Notes: generated from the letters alone by a model not told the origin. Numbered from the stretch's first letter, positions 34,274-43,022 are shown. The stretch is DNA of 64,000 nt from an uncultured Muribaculaceae bacterium (GCA_910584125.1 CAJTXU010000001.1:47160-111159); one strand, 5' to 3'. Translations and numbers: made by a program.

Positions 34274-35401
34274 TCACAGTTTCTTGGAGTAGCAGCGCCG
34301 ACGCCTATGCTGACGCGGGTTGTAGGCCTCCCACTGACGCTGCACCTTGGCGTTGGTCTCCATCTCCGGATTAGACTCGGCGTATCTGTAGCCCTTGGCT
34401 ATATAGTAGGGCAGCAGGTCCTGGAAAAGTATCGCGTTGACCCCCTTGTTCTGGTAGTCGGGATGCACTGCCACGAGCAGGAGGTCGACCCTGTCGTTCT
34501 TTCCCTTGAGGCCCTTGAGCAGATGCCACCACCCGAGCGGCAGCATGCGCCCCCTCGACTTCTGCAGCGCGCGGCTCATGGAGGGCATCGATATGCCCAC
34601 GGCCACGAGCCGGTCGTTGCGGTCGACGACGAGCGTCAGCAGATCGAGGTTGAGAAGGTCGAGATACTGGTCGATATAGTAGTCGATCTGGCGCTCGGTG
34701 AGCATCGAATACTGGTAGAGGTCCTTGTACGACTCGTTGATGAGATGGAACAGGGCGTGGCCGTATTCCTTCTTCACCCTCTTGCGGCTCTTGTATTTCA
34801 GCACCCTCAGCTCGAACTTGCGCTTCACGATGTCGGCTATGCGGTTGAAGCGGTCGGGAATCGACTCGGGCACCTCCATCAGGAACTCTATCCAGTCCGA
34901 CTCCTTGCGGTAGCCCAGACGCTCCATATGCTCGGGATAATAGGGATAGTTGTAGATGGTGGCCATGGTGGAGAGCTCGTCGAATCCCTCCACGAGCATT
35001 CCCTCGTGGTCGAGGTCGGTGAAGCCGAGCGGACCGATGAGCTTGTTCATCCCCTTATCGCGGCTCCACTTCTCGACCGCGCCGAGCAGCGCGGCCGACA
35101 CCTCGGGGTCGTCGACGAAGTCGATGAACCCGAATCTCGCCGCCCGCTCACGCTCCTTCTCGTTGACCTGCCTGTTGATGATGCCGGCGATGCGCCCCAC
35201 CACCTTGCCGTCGCGGTAGGCCATGTAGAGCACCTGATCGCAGAAGTCGTGGGCCGGGTTCAGGCTCGGCGAGAGCGTCTGGACGTCGTCGGATATCAGG
35301 GGCGGCACATACCACGGGTTGCCGTCGTAGAGGTCTATCTGGAACTTCGTGAAGGCCTTGAGATTTTTTTTGGTGGGCTGGATTTCCTTTATTTCGAGCA
35401 T
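34274..35401 (-). CDS. GNAT-like acetyltransferase family protein
   Basis: The protein is 375 residues. The N-terminal part (KAFTKFQIDLYDGNPWYVPP) and the GNAT-like beta segment YMAYRDGKVVGRIAGIIN mark this family. KLIGPLGFTDLDHEGMLVEG is another conserved block. The C-terminal half has VDLLLVAVHPDYQNKGVNAILF, which is a typical acetyl-CoA-binding helix region. It lies between ubiE and the pseudokinase gene on the same strand. The acceptor is unknown. Confidence 0.72.
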   Translation of the reverse strand: MLEIKEIQPTKKNLKAFTKFQIDLYDGNPWYVPPLISDDVQTLSPSLNPAHDFCDQVLYMAYRDGKVVGRIAGIINRQVNEKERERAARFGFIDFVDDPEVSAALLGAVEKWSRDKGMNKLIGPLGFTDLDHEGMLVEGFDELSTMATIYNYPYYPEHMERLGYRKESDWIEFLMEVPESIPDRFNRIADIVKRKFELRVLKYKSRKRVKKEYGHALFHLINESYKDLYQYSMLTERQIDYYIDQYLDLLNLDLLTLVVDRNDRLVAVGISMPSMSRALQKSRGRMLPLGWWHLLKGLKGKNDRVDLLLVAVHPDYQNKGVNAILFQDLLPYYIAKGYRYAESNPEMETNAKVQRQWEAYNPRQHRRRRCYSKKL

Positions 35402-35422
35402 TTGGCGGGGGTGTCTTCGGGG

Positions 35423-36259
35423 TTATCTTAACGTGAGCCAGATGAGCAGCGCCAGCATCACCGCGATGAAGGCGATGAGCAGGTAGTAGATCTGGGCCGA
35501 GCTGCGGCGCTCCACTGCGAGCTGGACGTCGGCTATCGACGACATCGACTTGTCGTTGGCCTTGCACTTGTCGGAGATGCGGCGCAGACGCGGCAGCGAC
35601 GTGGGCAGGTGGTCGAGCACCTCGCCCAGCACGAGGCCGTAGCTGCGTATGTCGGCCGCGCTGTCGTCGCGGCTCATGCGCGACTGCGAGTCATAGCCGA
35701 CGTCAATAAGCTTCAGGTTCTCGTTGTATTCGGTGAAGATTATCGTGTCGGGCGTGATCGGGTCGTGCGCCACATGGTTCTCCTGGATATACTGCATGGC
35801 GTCGAGCAACTGCGTCTGCAGCCGGTGCACTATCTTGGGCGTCAGCCGCTTCTCGTCGATGAGGCGCCGCAGCGAATAGCCGTAGACGTCATCGGTGATT
35901 ATGGCCATGCCCACTCCGGGGATTTCCTCGAAGTCATTGACCATAACGATGTTGGGATGCGCCAGATTGTAACGGGTCTCGAACTCCTGGCTGATCATCT
36001 CGCGGAACTCCGGCTTGTCGGCATACTCGGGTTTGAGGGCTTTGAGCATCACCCACTTGCCATGCTTGCGCACGGTGTACACGTTGTAATATTTGTCGCT
36101 CCATTCGGGGAGCAGCGTGAGATCCGACCATTTTCCGGTCGGGTCGTCGATGGGGATTTTCTTCTCCTCCTTGCTGATGTATGCTTTGCTTTGGTCCAAG
36201 GCGGTCGGTGTTGAGGTTATTAGTCTATGATGTCGAATCCGCAGTAGCGGCGCAGGCAT
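35423..36259 (-). CDS. Membrane-anchored kinase-like protein, probable pseudokinase
   Basis: Up to 278 residues. A kinase fold is visible, with the ATP Lys in GKWVMLKAL. The catalytic loop reads HDPITPDT, so the usual Asn is lost, and LIDVGYD stands in place of DFG. It may bind nucleotide but probably does not phosphorylate. A single C-terminal membrane helix (YYLLIAFIAVMLALLIWLTL) makes it tail-anchored with the kinase domain in the cytoplasm. The frame opens with an ATG at 36259 inside serS. A TTG at 36199 gives a more natural start (DQSKAYISKEEKK) and may be the true one. Confidence 0.7.
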   Translation of the reverse strand: MPAPLLRIRHHRLITSTPTALDQSKAYISKEEKKIPIDDPTGKWSDLTLLPEWSDKYYNVYTVRKHGKWVMLKALKPEYADKPEFREMISQEFETRYNLAHPNIVMVNDFEEIPGVGMAIITDDVYGYSLRRLIDEKRLTPKIVHRLQTQLLDAMQYIQENHVAHDPITPDTIIFTEYNENLKLIDVGYDSQSRMSRDDSAADIRSYGLVLGEVLDHLPTSLPRLRRISDKCKANDKSMSSIADVQLAVERRSSAQIYYLLIAFIAVMLALLIWLTLR

Positions 36260-37491
36260 TCCGGTATTACAATGCCCTCGGGAGTCTGATTGTTCTCAAG
36301 CAGGGCGGCCATGATGCGCGGCAGGGCGAGCGCCGAGCCGTTGAGCGTGTGGCAGAGCTGAATCTTCCTGTCGGCGCCGCGGTAACGGCATTTGAGGCGG
36401 TTGGCCTGGTAGGTCTCGAAGTTGGATACCGACGACACCTCGAGCCAGCGCTTCTGGGCCGCGCTCCACACCTCGAAGTCGAACGTTATGGCCGACGTGA
36501 AGCTCATGTCGCCGCCGCAGAGACGCAGGATGTGCCAGGGGAGTCCGAGTTTCTCGAGCAGTCCCTGCACGTGGTCTTTCATCTCCTCGAGCGCGGCATA
36601 TGAGTTCTCGGGCTTCTCGATGCGCACGATCTCGACCTTGTCGAACTGATGGAGACGGTTCAGGCCGCGGACATCCTTGCCATAGCTGCCGGCCTCGCGG
36701 CGCCAGCAGGGCGAATAGGCGCAGTTCTTCTTGGGAAGCTCGGCCTCGGGGATGATGACGTCACGGTATATGTTGGTCACGGGCACCTCGGCCGTCGGGA
36801 TCAGGTAGAGGTTGTCGATGTTGACGTGATACATCTGGCCCTCCTTGTCGGGGAGCTGGCCGGTGCCGTAGCCCGACGCCTCGTTGACCACGAAGGGGGG
36901 CTCGACCTCTGTGTATCCTGCCTTCCAGGCCTCGTCGAGGAAGAACTGTATCAGGGCGCGCTGCAGGCGGGCGCCCTTGCCGATGTAGAATGGGAAGCCT
37001 GCGCCTGTCACCTTGACGCCGAGCTCGAAGTCGATGATGTTGTATTTCTTGGCCAGGTCCCAGTGAGGCAGTGCGTCTTCGGGCAGGGCGGGAATCTCGC
37101 CGCCTGTCTTCTCGACGACGTTGTCGGCGGCCGTGAGGCCTTCGGGCACTGCGGCGCAGGGGAGGTTGGGTATCGTGAGCAGCAGATTGTGCACTTCGCG
37201 CTCGCACTCTTCGAGACGGTCGTGCATCCGCTTGGTGTCGGCCTTGATCTCGGCCACGCGAGCCTTCGCGCGCTCGGCCTCGTCGTCCTTGCCCTCCTTC
37301 TTTAGGGCACCGATCGAGGCGGCGAGCTTCTTGAGCTCCGAGGCATCTGAGTCGGTCTTCTGCTGCAGGCGGCGGCGCTCGGCGTCGATGTCGAGGACTT
37401 TCTTGATTATCTCCTTGCCGTTGAAACCTTTGACGGCGAGACGGGCGACCACGAACTCAGGGTCGGCCTTGATGGTCTGTAATGTAAGCAT
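36220..37491 (-). CDS. serS: Seryl-tRNA synthetase
   Basis: This class II synthetase has 423 residues and charges tRNA-Ser with serine. The N-terminal coiled-coil arm (residues about 25-105) is rich in Lys and Glu. Motif 2 is CWRREAG, and motif 3 is SALALPRIMAALLENNQTP. FYIGKGARLQRALIQFFLDE and IPTAEVPVTNIYRD are family signatures. Length is normal. It starts 4 bp after the yqeY gene in the same direction. Confidence 0.96.
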   Translation of the reverse strand: MLTLQTIKADPEFVVARLAVKGFNGKEIIKKVLDIDAERRRLQQKTDSDASELKKLAASIGALKKEGKDDEAERAKARVAEIKADTKRMHDRLEECEREVHNLLLTIPNLPCAAVPEGLTAADNVVEKTGGEIPALPEDALPHWDLAKKYNIIDFELGVKVTGAGFPFYIGKGARLQRALIQFFLDEAWKAGYTEVEPPFVVNEASGYGTGQLPDKEGQMYHVNIDNLYLIPTAEVPVTNIYRDVIIPEAELPKKNCAYSPCWRREAGSYGKDVRGLNRLHQFDKVEIVRIEKPENSYAALEEMKDHVQGLLEKLGLPWHILRLCGGDMSFTSAITFDFEVWSAAQKRWLEVSSVSNFETYQANRLKCRYRGADRKIQLCHTLNGSALALPRIMAALLENNQTPEGIVIPECLRRYCGFDIID

Positions 37492-37495
37492 TTCT

Positions 37496-37948
37496 TTACT
37501 GATTGAGGAGTTTCTTGACGGTTTCGGAAATCGCGCGGCCCTCGGCGCGGCCGGCGAGACGCTTGGAGGCGACGCCCATCACCTTGCCCATGTCGCGGGG
37601 TCCGGCGGCGCCGGTCTCGGCGATGACGGCACGCAGCTCGGCCTCGAGCTCGTCGGCGCTCAGCTGCTTGGGGAGGTACTCTTCGAGCACGGCGGCCTCG
37701 GCCAGCTCGTTCTCGGCCAGCTCGGGGCGGTTGTTGTCGGTATATATCTTCGCGCTTTCCTTGCGCTGCTTCACCATCTTGACGAGAATCTTGGTGGCGT
37801 TCTCGTCTGTAAGTTCTCCGTTCGCCCCTTTGGCCGTCTTGGCCTCAAGGAATTCTTTCTTTGCGCCGCGGAGAGCCTCCAGGCGCACCTTCTCGCGAGC
37901 GAGCATCGCCTTCTTGATGTCCTCGCTGACCCTGTCGAAAAGATTCAT
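37496..37948 (-). CDS. GatB/YqeY-domain protein
   Basis: This small YqeY-family protein has 150 residues and a start typical of the family: MNLFDRVSEDIKKAMLAREK then VRLEALRGAKKEFLE. The C-terminal helical half is LEEYLPKQLSADELEAELRA followed by DMGKVMGVASKRLAGRAEGR, matching the GatB/YqeY domain that in GatB contacts tRNA. Its role in bacteria is not settled. It is the first gene of the serS operon and has its own promoter box about 95 bp upstream. Confidence 0.9.
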   Translation of the reverse strand: MNLFDRVSEDIKKAMLAREKVRLEALRGAKKEFLEAKTAKGANGELTDENATKILVKMVKQRKESAKIYTDNNRPELAENELAEAAVLEEYLPKQLSADELEAELRAVIAETGAAGPRDMGKVMGVASKRLAGRAEGRAISETVKKLLNQ

Positions 37949-38043
37949 ATCTATTGTCTGTCTATAAGTTTCAGCCTCATAAGAGACATGCGCCGCTAAG
38001 AGTCCTCATGGCTCGTCCCGACGTTCGCGTCCCTATTAACTTG

Positions 38044-38051
38044 CAAAGTTA
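38044..38051 (-). promoter_or_regulatory. -7 element upstream of the yqeY-serS run
   Basis: The minus strand reads TAACTTTG, a perfect Bacteroidota -7 box, about 95 bp upstream of the first start. No matching -33 TTTG is visible at the expected spacing. Confidence 0.6.
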
Positions 38052-38447
38052 TAAAAAAAATCGAAATTAGCCGCCATAAGCCGCCTAAAAAAAGCAATCT
38101 CGCGACAATGTCTTGAATCAACTCCAATTTCAGAGTCCTAATCCGAAAATAAATATGTTCTTTCTGGATTTTAATGGAATATTTGGAGCAAAGCCAAACT
38201 TCCGTGGAAGGAATCTGTGCAGGAGATCCCCCTGTAGGGTCGCGGCCTGCCGCGACGCGCATCACCCCAAATCGGTCGCGCTTGCTGAATTTTGGCAACT
38301 GCCTACAACAGAAACGCAACTTGTCGACAATGGGTCGCCGTGCGTAAATGGTTTTCGAACAGGCATAAACGGGAGAACGGCCAAACCCCGGCGGGGTCGA
38401 CCGTTCTGCTTACGTTGACTTTCGTCAAGCTGTTCGCTGGGCGCGAT
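38052..38447. other. Gene-free stretch between yqeY and the small lipoprotein
   Basis: Nothing here looks like a gene. The small open frames on both strands have no homologue that I recognise. It contains a GTCGCGGC-CT-GCCGCGAC palindrome (38239-38256), an inverted repeat (38374-38407), and much AT-rich filler. Confidence 0.6.
38374..38407 (-). terminator. Inverted repeat downstream of the small lipoprotein gene
   Basis: AGAACGG (38374-38380) pairs with CCGTTCT (38401-38407). Nested inside, ACCCC pairs with GGGGT. It lies about 40 bp past the lipoprotein stop. The T tract is weak, so terminator function is uncertain. Confidence 0.4.
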
Positions 38448-38660
38448 TTACTTTGCGCTGTCTGCGGCGGGAGCTGCCTCAACAACCTCAGCTGTCTCAG
38501 CTACAACGGCTGTCTCGCTGTCGTTGGCAACTACGGCTGTCTCTTCAACAACCTCCATTGCTACGCTCTCAGAATCTGTTGCCTCAGCTGCCTTCTTGCC
38601 ACCGCAAGAAACGAGTGCTACGCTGCAAAGAACAGCAAGCGAAAAAAATACTTTCTTCAT
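38448..38660 (-). CDS. Small lipoprotein, unknown function
   Basis: The protein is 70 residues. The signal peptide MKKVFFSLAVLCSVALVSC ends in a clear lipobox, with the Cys at residue 19 the lipidation site. The rest (GGKKAAEATDSESVAMEVVE and then repeats of 'ETAVVA') is acidic and probably unstructured, with no known domain. It has its own promoter box upstream and lies between two long genes on the same strand. Base composition at this locus is lower in GC than that of its neighbours. Confidence 0.75.
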   Translation of the reverse strand: MKKVFFSLAVLCSVALVSCGGKKAAEATDSESVAMEVVEETAVVANDSETAVVAETAEVVEAAPAADSAK

Positions 38661-38712
38661 CTCTGTTAAAATTTAAAATAATAAAACAATGTATTTGCTA
38701 TCAAAAACGATG

Positions 38713-38720
38713 CAAAGTTA
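38713..38720 (-). promoter_or_regulatory. -7 element of the small lipoprotein gene
   Basis: Minus-strand TAACTTTG, a perfect -7 box about 55 bp before the start codon. CTTG in the minus-strand sequence lies 21 bases upstream and could serve as a weak -33 box. Confidence 0.65.
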
Positions 38721-38782
38721 ATATTTATTTTTTTATCCGCGCAAGTTTTTGAACGATTTTTTTCTTGTTTTTCCTGTTTTTA

Positions 38783-38816
38783 CCCCGATTTTAACATTTT
38801 TAAGTTAAAATCGGGG
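38783..38816. terminator. 13-bp perfect hairpin after the amylase gene
   Basis: CCCCGATTTTAAC (38783-38795) pairs exactly with GTTAAAATCGGGG (38804-38816), loop of 8 bases. It lies just past the amylase stop but neither side has a proper T tract. A terminator is the likeliest role. Otherwise it is an operator-like palindrome. Confidence 0.5.
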
Positions 38817-38837
38817 CAATTTTACAGGATTTGTTGC

Positions 38838-41627
38838 TTATCGCACCTGGACTTTCGCCGTCTTACCGGCTGCACGCACTACGTATGTGCCCGGCTCGAC
38901 ATCGATCGTGGCGTCTCCGGCAGCTGTCGCTACGGCAATGCCGTCGAGCGAGTATACCTCCACGGCGCCCTCGCAGTTCACGACGCGGACTCCGCCCGGA
39001 ACGGCGAAGATGCGTGTGCCCTCCGTAGCCTCGAACACGACGTCATCGATGCCCGAGACGTCCTTGGTCGAGATCACGGCGTAACAGTTGGGCTCGACGG
39101 TAACGGTCTTGGCCGCCGCATCGAAACTCGGGTTGGAGTCGAAGCTCTTCGACGCCACGTGATAGTTGGCGTTTTTGTCGGTCAGGAAGTTGATCGTCAC
39201 GGTGACGTTCTTTCCGGCCTCGATGTTGGGGTTGATCACAACATAGAGCTCCTTAGATCCGGAGGTTGTAGCGATGTAGCGACCTGTGCTCCATGTGCCG
39301 AGGTTCATCGTGTAATCGCCGTTGTCGGTGAAGAGGTCGGGGTGGCCGAGGCGGATGCCGATCATCTCCGAATAGCACTTCACGAGGGCCGCGTTGTCAG
39401 GATTGTCGAGAAGGGCCCAGTTCACGATCTTCGGGCTCGTGTTGTTGCTGCCGCCGTCGGCCTGCTTGGTGCTCTGGGCGTTGCCCATCTCCGAGAACTG
39501 CCAGATCATGTGCGAGCCGGGAACGAGGATCATCTGTGCGGCTGCCGAGCCGAGACGCTGGCAGGACACCTTGAGGTTGCCCTTGACGCCAGTGGCGCCC
39601 CACTTGTTCTGCTTGTAGGCGAGGCGCTCCTCGTCATGGCTCTCGAGATATGCCACGGTGCTGCCGGCCGTACGGCTGTCGCGCAGCGCCCACATACGGT
39701 TGAGACTCGAGTTCGAGTTCCAGCCCATGGCAAACTGACAGCCGGAGTTGTTGACGTTGGCCCAGTTGAGCTCGCCGTCCTCGGCCATCTCGTTCTCCTC
39801 CTTGGCGCCGGCCAGATTCTCGTTGATGAAATATGCGTCGGGATTGACCTCGCGCATAGCGTCGTGCAGTGCCTTCATGCGGGCCACGCGGCTCGCGTTG
39901 TAGGCGTTGGTAGCGTTGCCGCTGTCGTTGGCATACGACGTGTTGTCGCCGAGTCCCTTCACGAGGTCGAAACGGAAACCGTCAACCTTATATTCAGACA
40001 GCCAGAACTGCAGCATGTCTCTCCACTGCTGCTGCACGAGGGGATAGCCCTGGTTCCAGTCGTTGAGCACGCTGTAGGCATGAGGAGCCGTCTGGTTGTA
40101 GAACGGATTCTCCGCCACGGGATACATCTTATACCACGGATGAAGGCCGTCGGACTGGTTGAACACGACGTCGAGTATCACGGCGATGCCCAGCTCGTGG
40201 CACTTGTCGATGAACTCCTTGTAGTCCTGCGGCGTGCCGTAGGCCTTGTCGATTGCGAAATAGAAGTTGGGATTGTAGCCCCAGGAGTTGTTGCCGTTGA
40301 ACTCGTTGATGGGCAGAAGCTCGATGGCATTGATGCCAAGGCTCTTCAGATAGGGCAGCTTCTCCATGGCGAGGCGGACGTTGCCGTTGCCGCGCGCCTG
40401 ACCCTCGGTGCCGGTGAAGTCACGGAGCAGAAGCTCGTAAATCACGAGGTCGTTCTTCGGTGCGGGCTGGAAGTCGGTGGTGGTCCAGGTGTAGTCGAGC
40501 ATACCGTCGGCATGCCATGCCACAAGCGTGTTGGTGGGCACGAGACCCTCGGGATACGCCGGTTTGTCGGGATAGACCTCCTCCGAGATGTACTTGTCGT
40601 TATAGGGGTCGAGCACGAGACGGCAGTAGGGATCGCCCACCGCGTTCGAGAGGTCAACCAGATAGTAGTATCCGAACGCCGTGCCTGTCGTGGCGGCGGG
40701 CATGGTGACCTTGAAATAGCGGAATGTGCCGCCGTCGATCGTGGCGTCCACATAGTCCATCACGTTGGCGTTGTCGGGACGGTAACCGTTCCACGAACCG
40801 ATCAGCATCAACTTCTCCTTGCCGGGGGCGGCGAGACAGAAGGTATAGCTGCCGTCGGCGTTCTTGGTCAGGCCCATCGGGGGCACGGTCTGGTCGGCCG
40901 CCGGCTGCGAGTCGCGCGCGTAGACCACGCCGATTGTCTTGGTGAGCGTCTTGCCGTTCTTGGTGGCTACGGCCTTGACCTCGAAGTTGCCGATGGTCTC
41001 GAACTTATATGTGGCCCTGAGCGTCTTGACGCCCGAGCCCTCGCCTATCACGTTGTCGCCGACAAGAATCTTGATGTCGGCCTCCTCGGTGGTGGTGGCC
41101 GTGAACGTGATCGGCTTGGTGTCGGCGCTCACCACGTCGGCGAGGATGCTCTTGCGGAAAGCAAGCTGGAAGCCGCTGTCGAGCACATCGACGAAGATGT
41201 CGGCGTTGCCGACGTCCTTGCCCTCCTTGGTGCCGCCCGTGTTGCGGAACACGAAGCATAGCTTCCTGACTGTCTCGGTGGCGGCCACGCCATAGTACGT
41301 GCGGATGTCGCCGATGTTGAGCTTCCAGAGGTTGGGGCTCACATACTCAAGCTGATACTTGGGGAGGTCTTCCTCCCACGACGGTGCGTATTTCCAATCG
41401 GTCACGGTGCCGTCGGCATCCTCGACCTGGACTCCCGTATGGGCGTAGATGTGGGTCTCGGGGGGCATGTTCATCAGCCCCTGGTTGCCTTCATCGGCAT
41501 GGAAGAACACCACGACGCCTTCCGAATCCTCCTGCAGAGGGGTCGGCTCGGTGGTGACCACCTGGGCGCGTGCGGGCAGCATGCAGGCTAGCACTCCTAG
41601 AATCAGAAGTAAAAACGATTTCTTCAT
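38838..41627 (-). CDS. GH13 alpha-amylase-family glycoside hydrolase with sorting domain
   Basis: The protein is 929 residues. A signal peptide (MKKSFLLLILGVLACMLPARA) precedes N-terminal beta-sandwich domains resembling starch-binding modules (about residues 22-380). The GH13 barrel follows. The nucleophile Asp is at about residue 552 in DGFRFDLV, the acid/base Glu at about 600 in FINENLAG, and the third Asp at about 664 in YLESHDEER. GINAIELLPINEFNGN is region I. The end, VEVYSLDGIAVATAAGDATI followed by VEPGTYVVRAAGKTAKVQVR, is a type-A sorting domain. Most likely it attacks alpha-1,4 or alpha-1,6 glucans at the surface. Specificity is not readable here. Confidence 0.9.
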   Translation of the reverse strand: MKKSFLLLILGVLACMLPARAQVVTTEPTPLQEDSEGVVVFFHADEGNQGLMNMPPETHIYAHTGVQVEDADGTVTDWKYAPSWEEDLPKYQLEYVSPNLWKLNIGDIRTYYGVAATETVRKLCFVFRNTGGTKEGKDVGNADIFVDVLDSGFQLAFRKSILADVVSADTKPITFTATTTEEADIKILVGDNVIGEGSGVKTLRATYKFETIGNFEVKAVATKNGKTLTKTIGVVYARDSQPAADQTVPPMGLTKNADGSYTFCLAAPGKEKLMLIGSWNGYRPDNANVMDYVDATIDGGTFRYFKVTMPAATTGTAFGYYYLVDLSNAVGDPYCRLVLDPYNDKYISEEVYPDKPAYPEGLVPTNTLVAWHADGMLDYTWTTTDFQPAPKNDLVIYELLLRDFTGTEGQARGNGNVRLAMEKLPYLKSLGINAIELLPINEFNGNNSWGYNPNFYFAIDKAYGTPQDYKEFIDKCHELGIAVILDVVFNQSDGLHPWYKMYPVAENPFYNQTAPHAYSVLNDWNQGYPLVQQQWRDMLQFWLSEYKVDGFRFDLVKGLGDNTSYANDSGNATNAYNASRVARMKALHDAMREVNPDAYFINENLAGAKEENEMAEDGELNWANVNNSGCQFAMGWNSNSSLNRMWALRDSRTAGSTVAYLESHDEERLAYKQNKWGATGVKGNLKVSCQRLGSAAAQMILVPGSHMIWQFSEMGNAQSTKQADGGSNNTSPKIVNWALLDNPDNAALVKCYSEMIGIRLGHPDLFTDNGDYTMNLGTWSTGRYIATTSGSKELYVVINPNIEAGKNVTVTINFLTDKNANYHVASKSFDSNPSFDAAAKTVTVEPNCYAVISTKDVSGIDDVVFEATEGTRIFAVPGGVRVVNCEGAVEVYSLDGIAVATAAGDATIDVEPGTYVVRAAGKTAKVQVR

Positions 41628-41701
41628 AAAACGATTATTTTGAGTTTTTCCATTAATTTCAATTTCTCATCGCCGGATCCCAGCCCGACAATTGATATTT
41701 T

Positions 41702-41742
41702 TATCTGATATCTAAAATCTGATATCTGATATCTGATATTTG
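41702..41742. repeat. 'ctgatat' micro-repeat
   Basis: Five or so near-copies of 'tctgatat' follow each other between the DUF695 gene stop and the amylase start. No coding content is seen. Confidence 0.8.
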
Positions 41743-41746
41743 CCAA

Positions 41747-42193
41747 TCATCTCTCCTCCTCGTCGGGCGGGATGTATGTCTGCTCGCGTATCGAGCGGTA
41801 TTCCTCCCACTCCGGGTCGGCTACGGCCTCGATCTCGAACGGCACGGTCTCCTCTATGTCCTCGAGAGCGCGGTTGAAGATCTTGTTGAATATGCCGAGG
41901 TTGCCGGTGTAGAACATCCAGTCGCGGCAGCCGTCGCCGGTGATGATCGCCACGAGCCAAGCCGCCTTGTCGCGTCTGAACGTCTCGACGAATGCGTCGT
42001 TGACGCGGCCCATCAGTTCGGCGTCGCCCTCCTCTGGCATTCCGTCGGGCAGCGCATTGTATCGCCACGCCACGCGGATGAGGTTGGGATACTTGCCCGA
42101 CGTCATCTGCTTGTCGATTCCGTCGCGCCCGGTGACTATCACCGTGCGCCCGCTCTCGCCCTCCATCGGGGCGCTCCACCATCTCGCCTCCAT
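41747..42193 (-). CDS. DUF695 family protein
   Basis: The protein is 148 residues with no signal peptide. It has the DUF695 pattern: a start with beta strands (GRTVIVTGRDGIDKQMTSGK), a helix region (VNDAFVETFRRDKAAWLVAI), then ITGDGCRDWMFYTGNLGIF, the family's clearest motif. The function is unknown. It begins 5 bp after the DUF2027 gene ends, so both are likely one transcript. Confidence 0.75.
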   Translation of the reverse strand: MEARWWSAPMEGESGRTVIVTGRDGIDKQMTSGKYPNLIRVAWRYNALPDGMPEEGDAELMGRVNDAFVETFRRDKAAWLVAIITGDGCRDWMFYTGNLGIFNKIFNRALEDIEETVPFEIEAVADPEWEEYRSIREQTYIPPDEEER

Positions 42194-42198
42194 ACCGC

Positions 42199-42921
42199 TC
42201 AGTTCTTTGCCCTGCGCCGGCTGGTCTCAGTGAGCAGCGGAATCTCGAGGGCCGGAGTCTCAAAATACACGCCGGGGCGGAAGCAATGCACCTTATAAAA
42301 CTTAGTGAGGTCGAGCTTGCGCGACACGCTCAGCGGCATCTTCACTTCGAAGGGCTTGTCTTTCTTATATGCCAGGGCCTGGAAAACGACCCGCTCGAGC
42401 TGCTGCACGGTCTGCTGGGTGAAGGCCGCCAGCTCCACAAGTTCGTTGGGGGCGGCTACGCCTCTCGCCACGGTCTCCCAGCCTGCGTCGCCGCGACGCA
42501 GCAACTGATAGTCGAGGAAGAAATTCGAATCGTTGACAAGCAACGCGTTGATCTCCGTGGTGGAAAGCTTCTTGATGTCGCGGGGCTCGAAAGCGAGCAC
42601 CACGGTCATGTCGTCGCCATATTCGGTCTCCTCCACGGGAAAATCGTCTTCGGGCGCCGACGGCGCGGACGCGACGGGGCGTTCCGGCTCCGGCTTCTCG
42701 CGACGGTCGGTGCGCCCGGTGTCGAACGCCTTCTGGTCGAACATCTTGTGGCCCGGGCCGTCGGGCACATGGCCCGCAGGCAGCACGACCACAAGGTCCG
42801 AGACCTGAAACGGCGTCTCGAAACCGTCGTCGTCGACATATGCTATGCGGCCTTCGACGCGGGTGACCTTGCCGCCACCCACGGCGTTGAGAAATCTCAC
42901 GGTATCTCCTGGCTGAATCAT
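42199..42921 (-). CDS. DUF2027 protein without the usual C-terminal Smr domain
   Basis: The protein is 240 residues. The N-terminal GDTVRFLNAVGGGKVTRVEG then IAYVDDDGFETPFQVSDLVV is the DUF2027 start. The next region (EPRDIKKLSTTEINALLVND then SNFFLDYQLL) is also family-typical. Bacteroidota members usually carry a further Smr (MutS2-related nuclease) domain at the end. This one stops at SRRRAKN before that point. The rest of the protein therefore seems intact but shortened. The DUF695 gene follows 5 bp later. Confidence 0.75.
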   Translation of the reverse strand: MIQPGDTVRFLNAVGGGKVTRVEGRIAYVDDDGFETPFQVSDLVVVLPAGHVPDGPGHKMFDQKAFDTGRTDRREKPEPERPVASAPSAPEDDFPVEETEYGDDMTVVLAFEPRDIKKLSTTEINALLVNDSNFFLDYQLLRRGDAGWETVARGVAAPNELVELAAFTQQTVQQLERVVFQALAYKKDKPFEVKMPLSVSRKLDLTKFYKVHCFRPGVYFETPALEIPLLTETSRRRAKN

Positions 42922-42930
42922 CTTTATCCT

Positions 42931-43022
42931 GTTTTGTCTTGTTTTGTCTTGTTTTGTCCCGGTTTATCCTGATAAATTCCGATTTATCGAGATTTATCCC
43001 GATTCGTCTCGTTTTATCCCGA
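42931..43022. repeat. 'ttttgtct' micro-repeat and 'gatttatc' repeat
   Basis: Three tandem copies of 'cttgttttgt' are followed by looser 'gatttatc' copies. On the coding strand this reads 'acaaaacaag' tandem leader before the DUF2027 start. Non-coding. Confidence 0.8.

Noticed and set aside
37996..38319. 107-codon open frame on the minus strand
   Set aside because: It crosses the yqeY promoter region and has no recognisable domain or start context.
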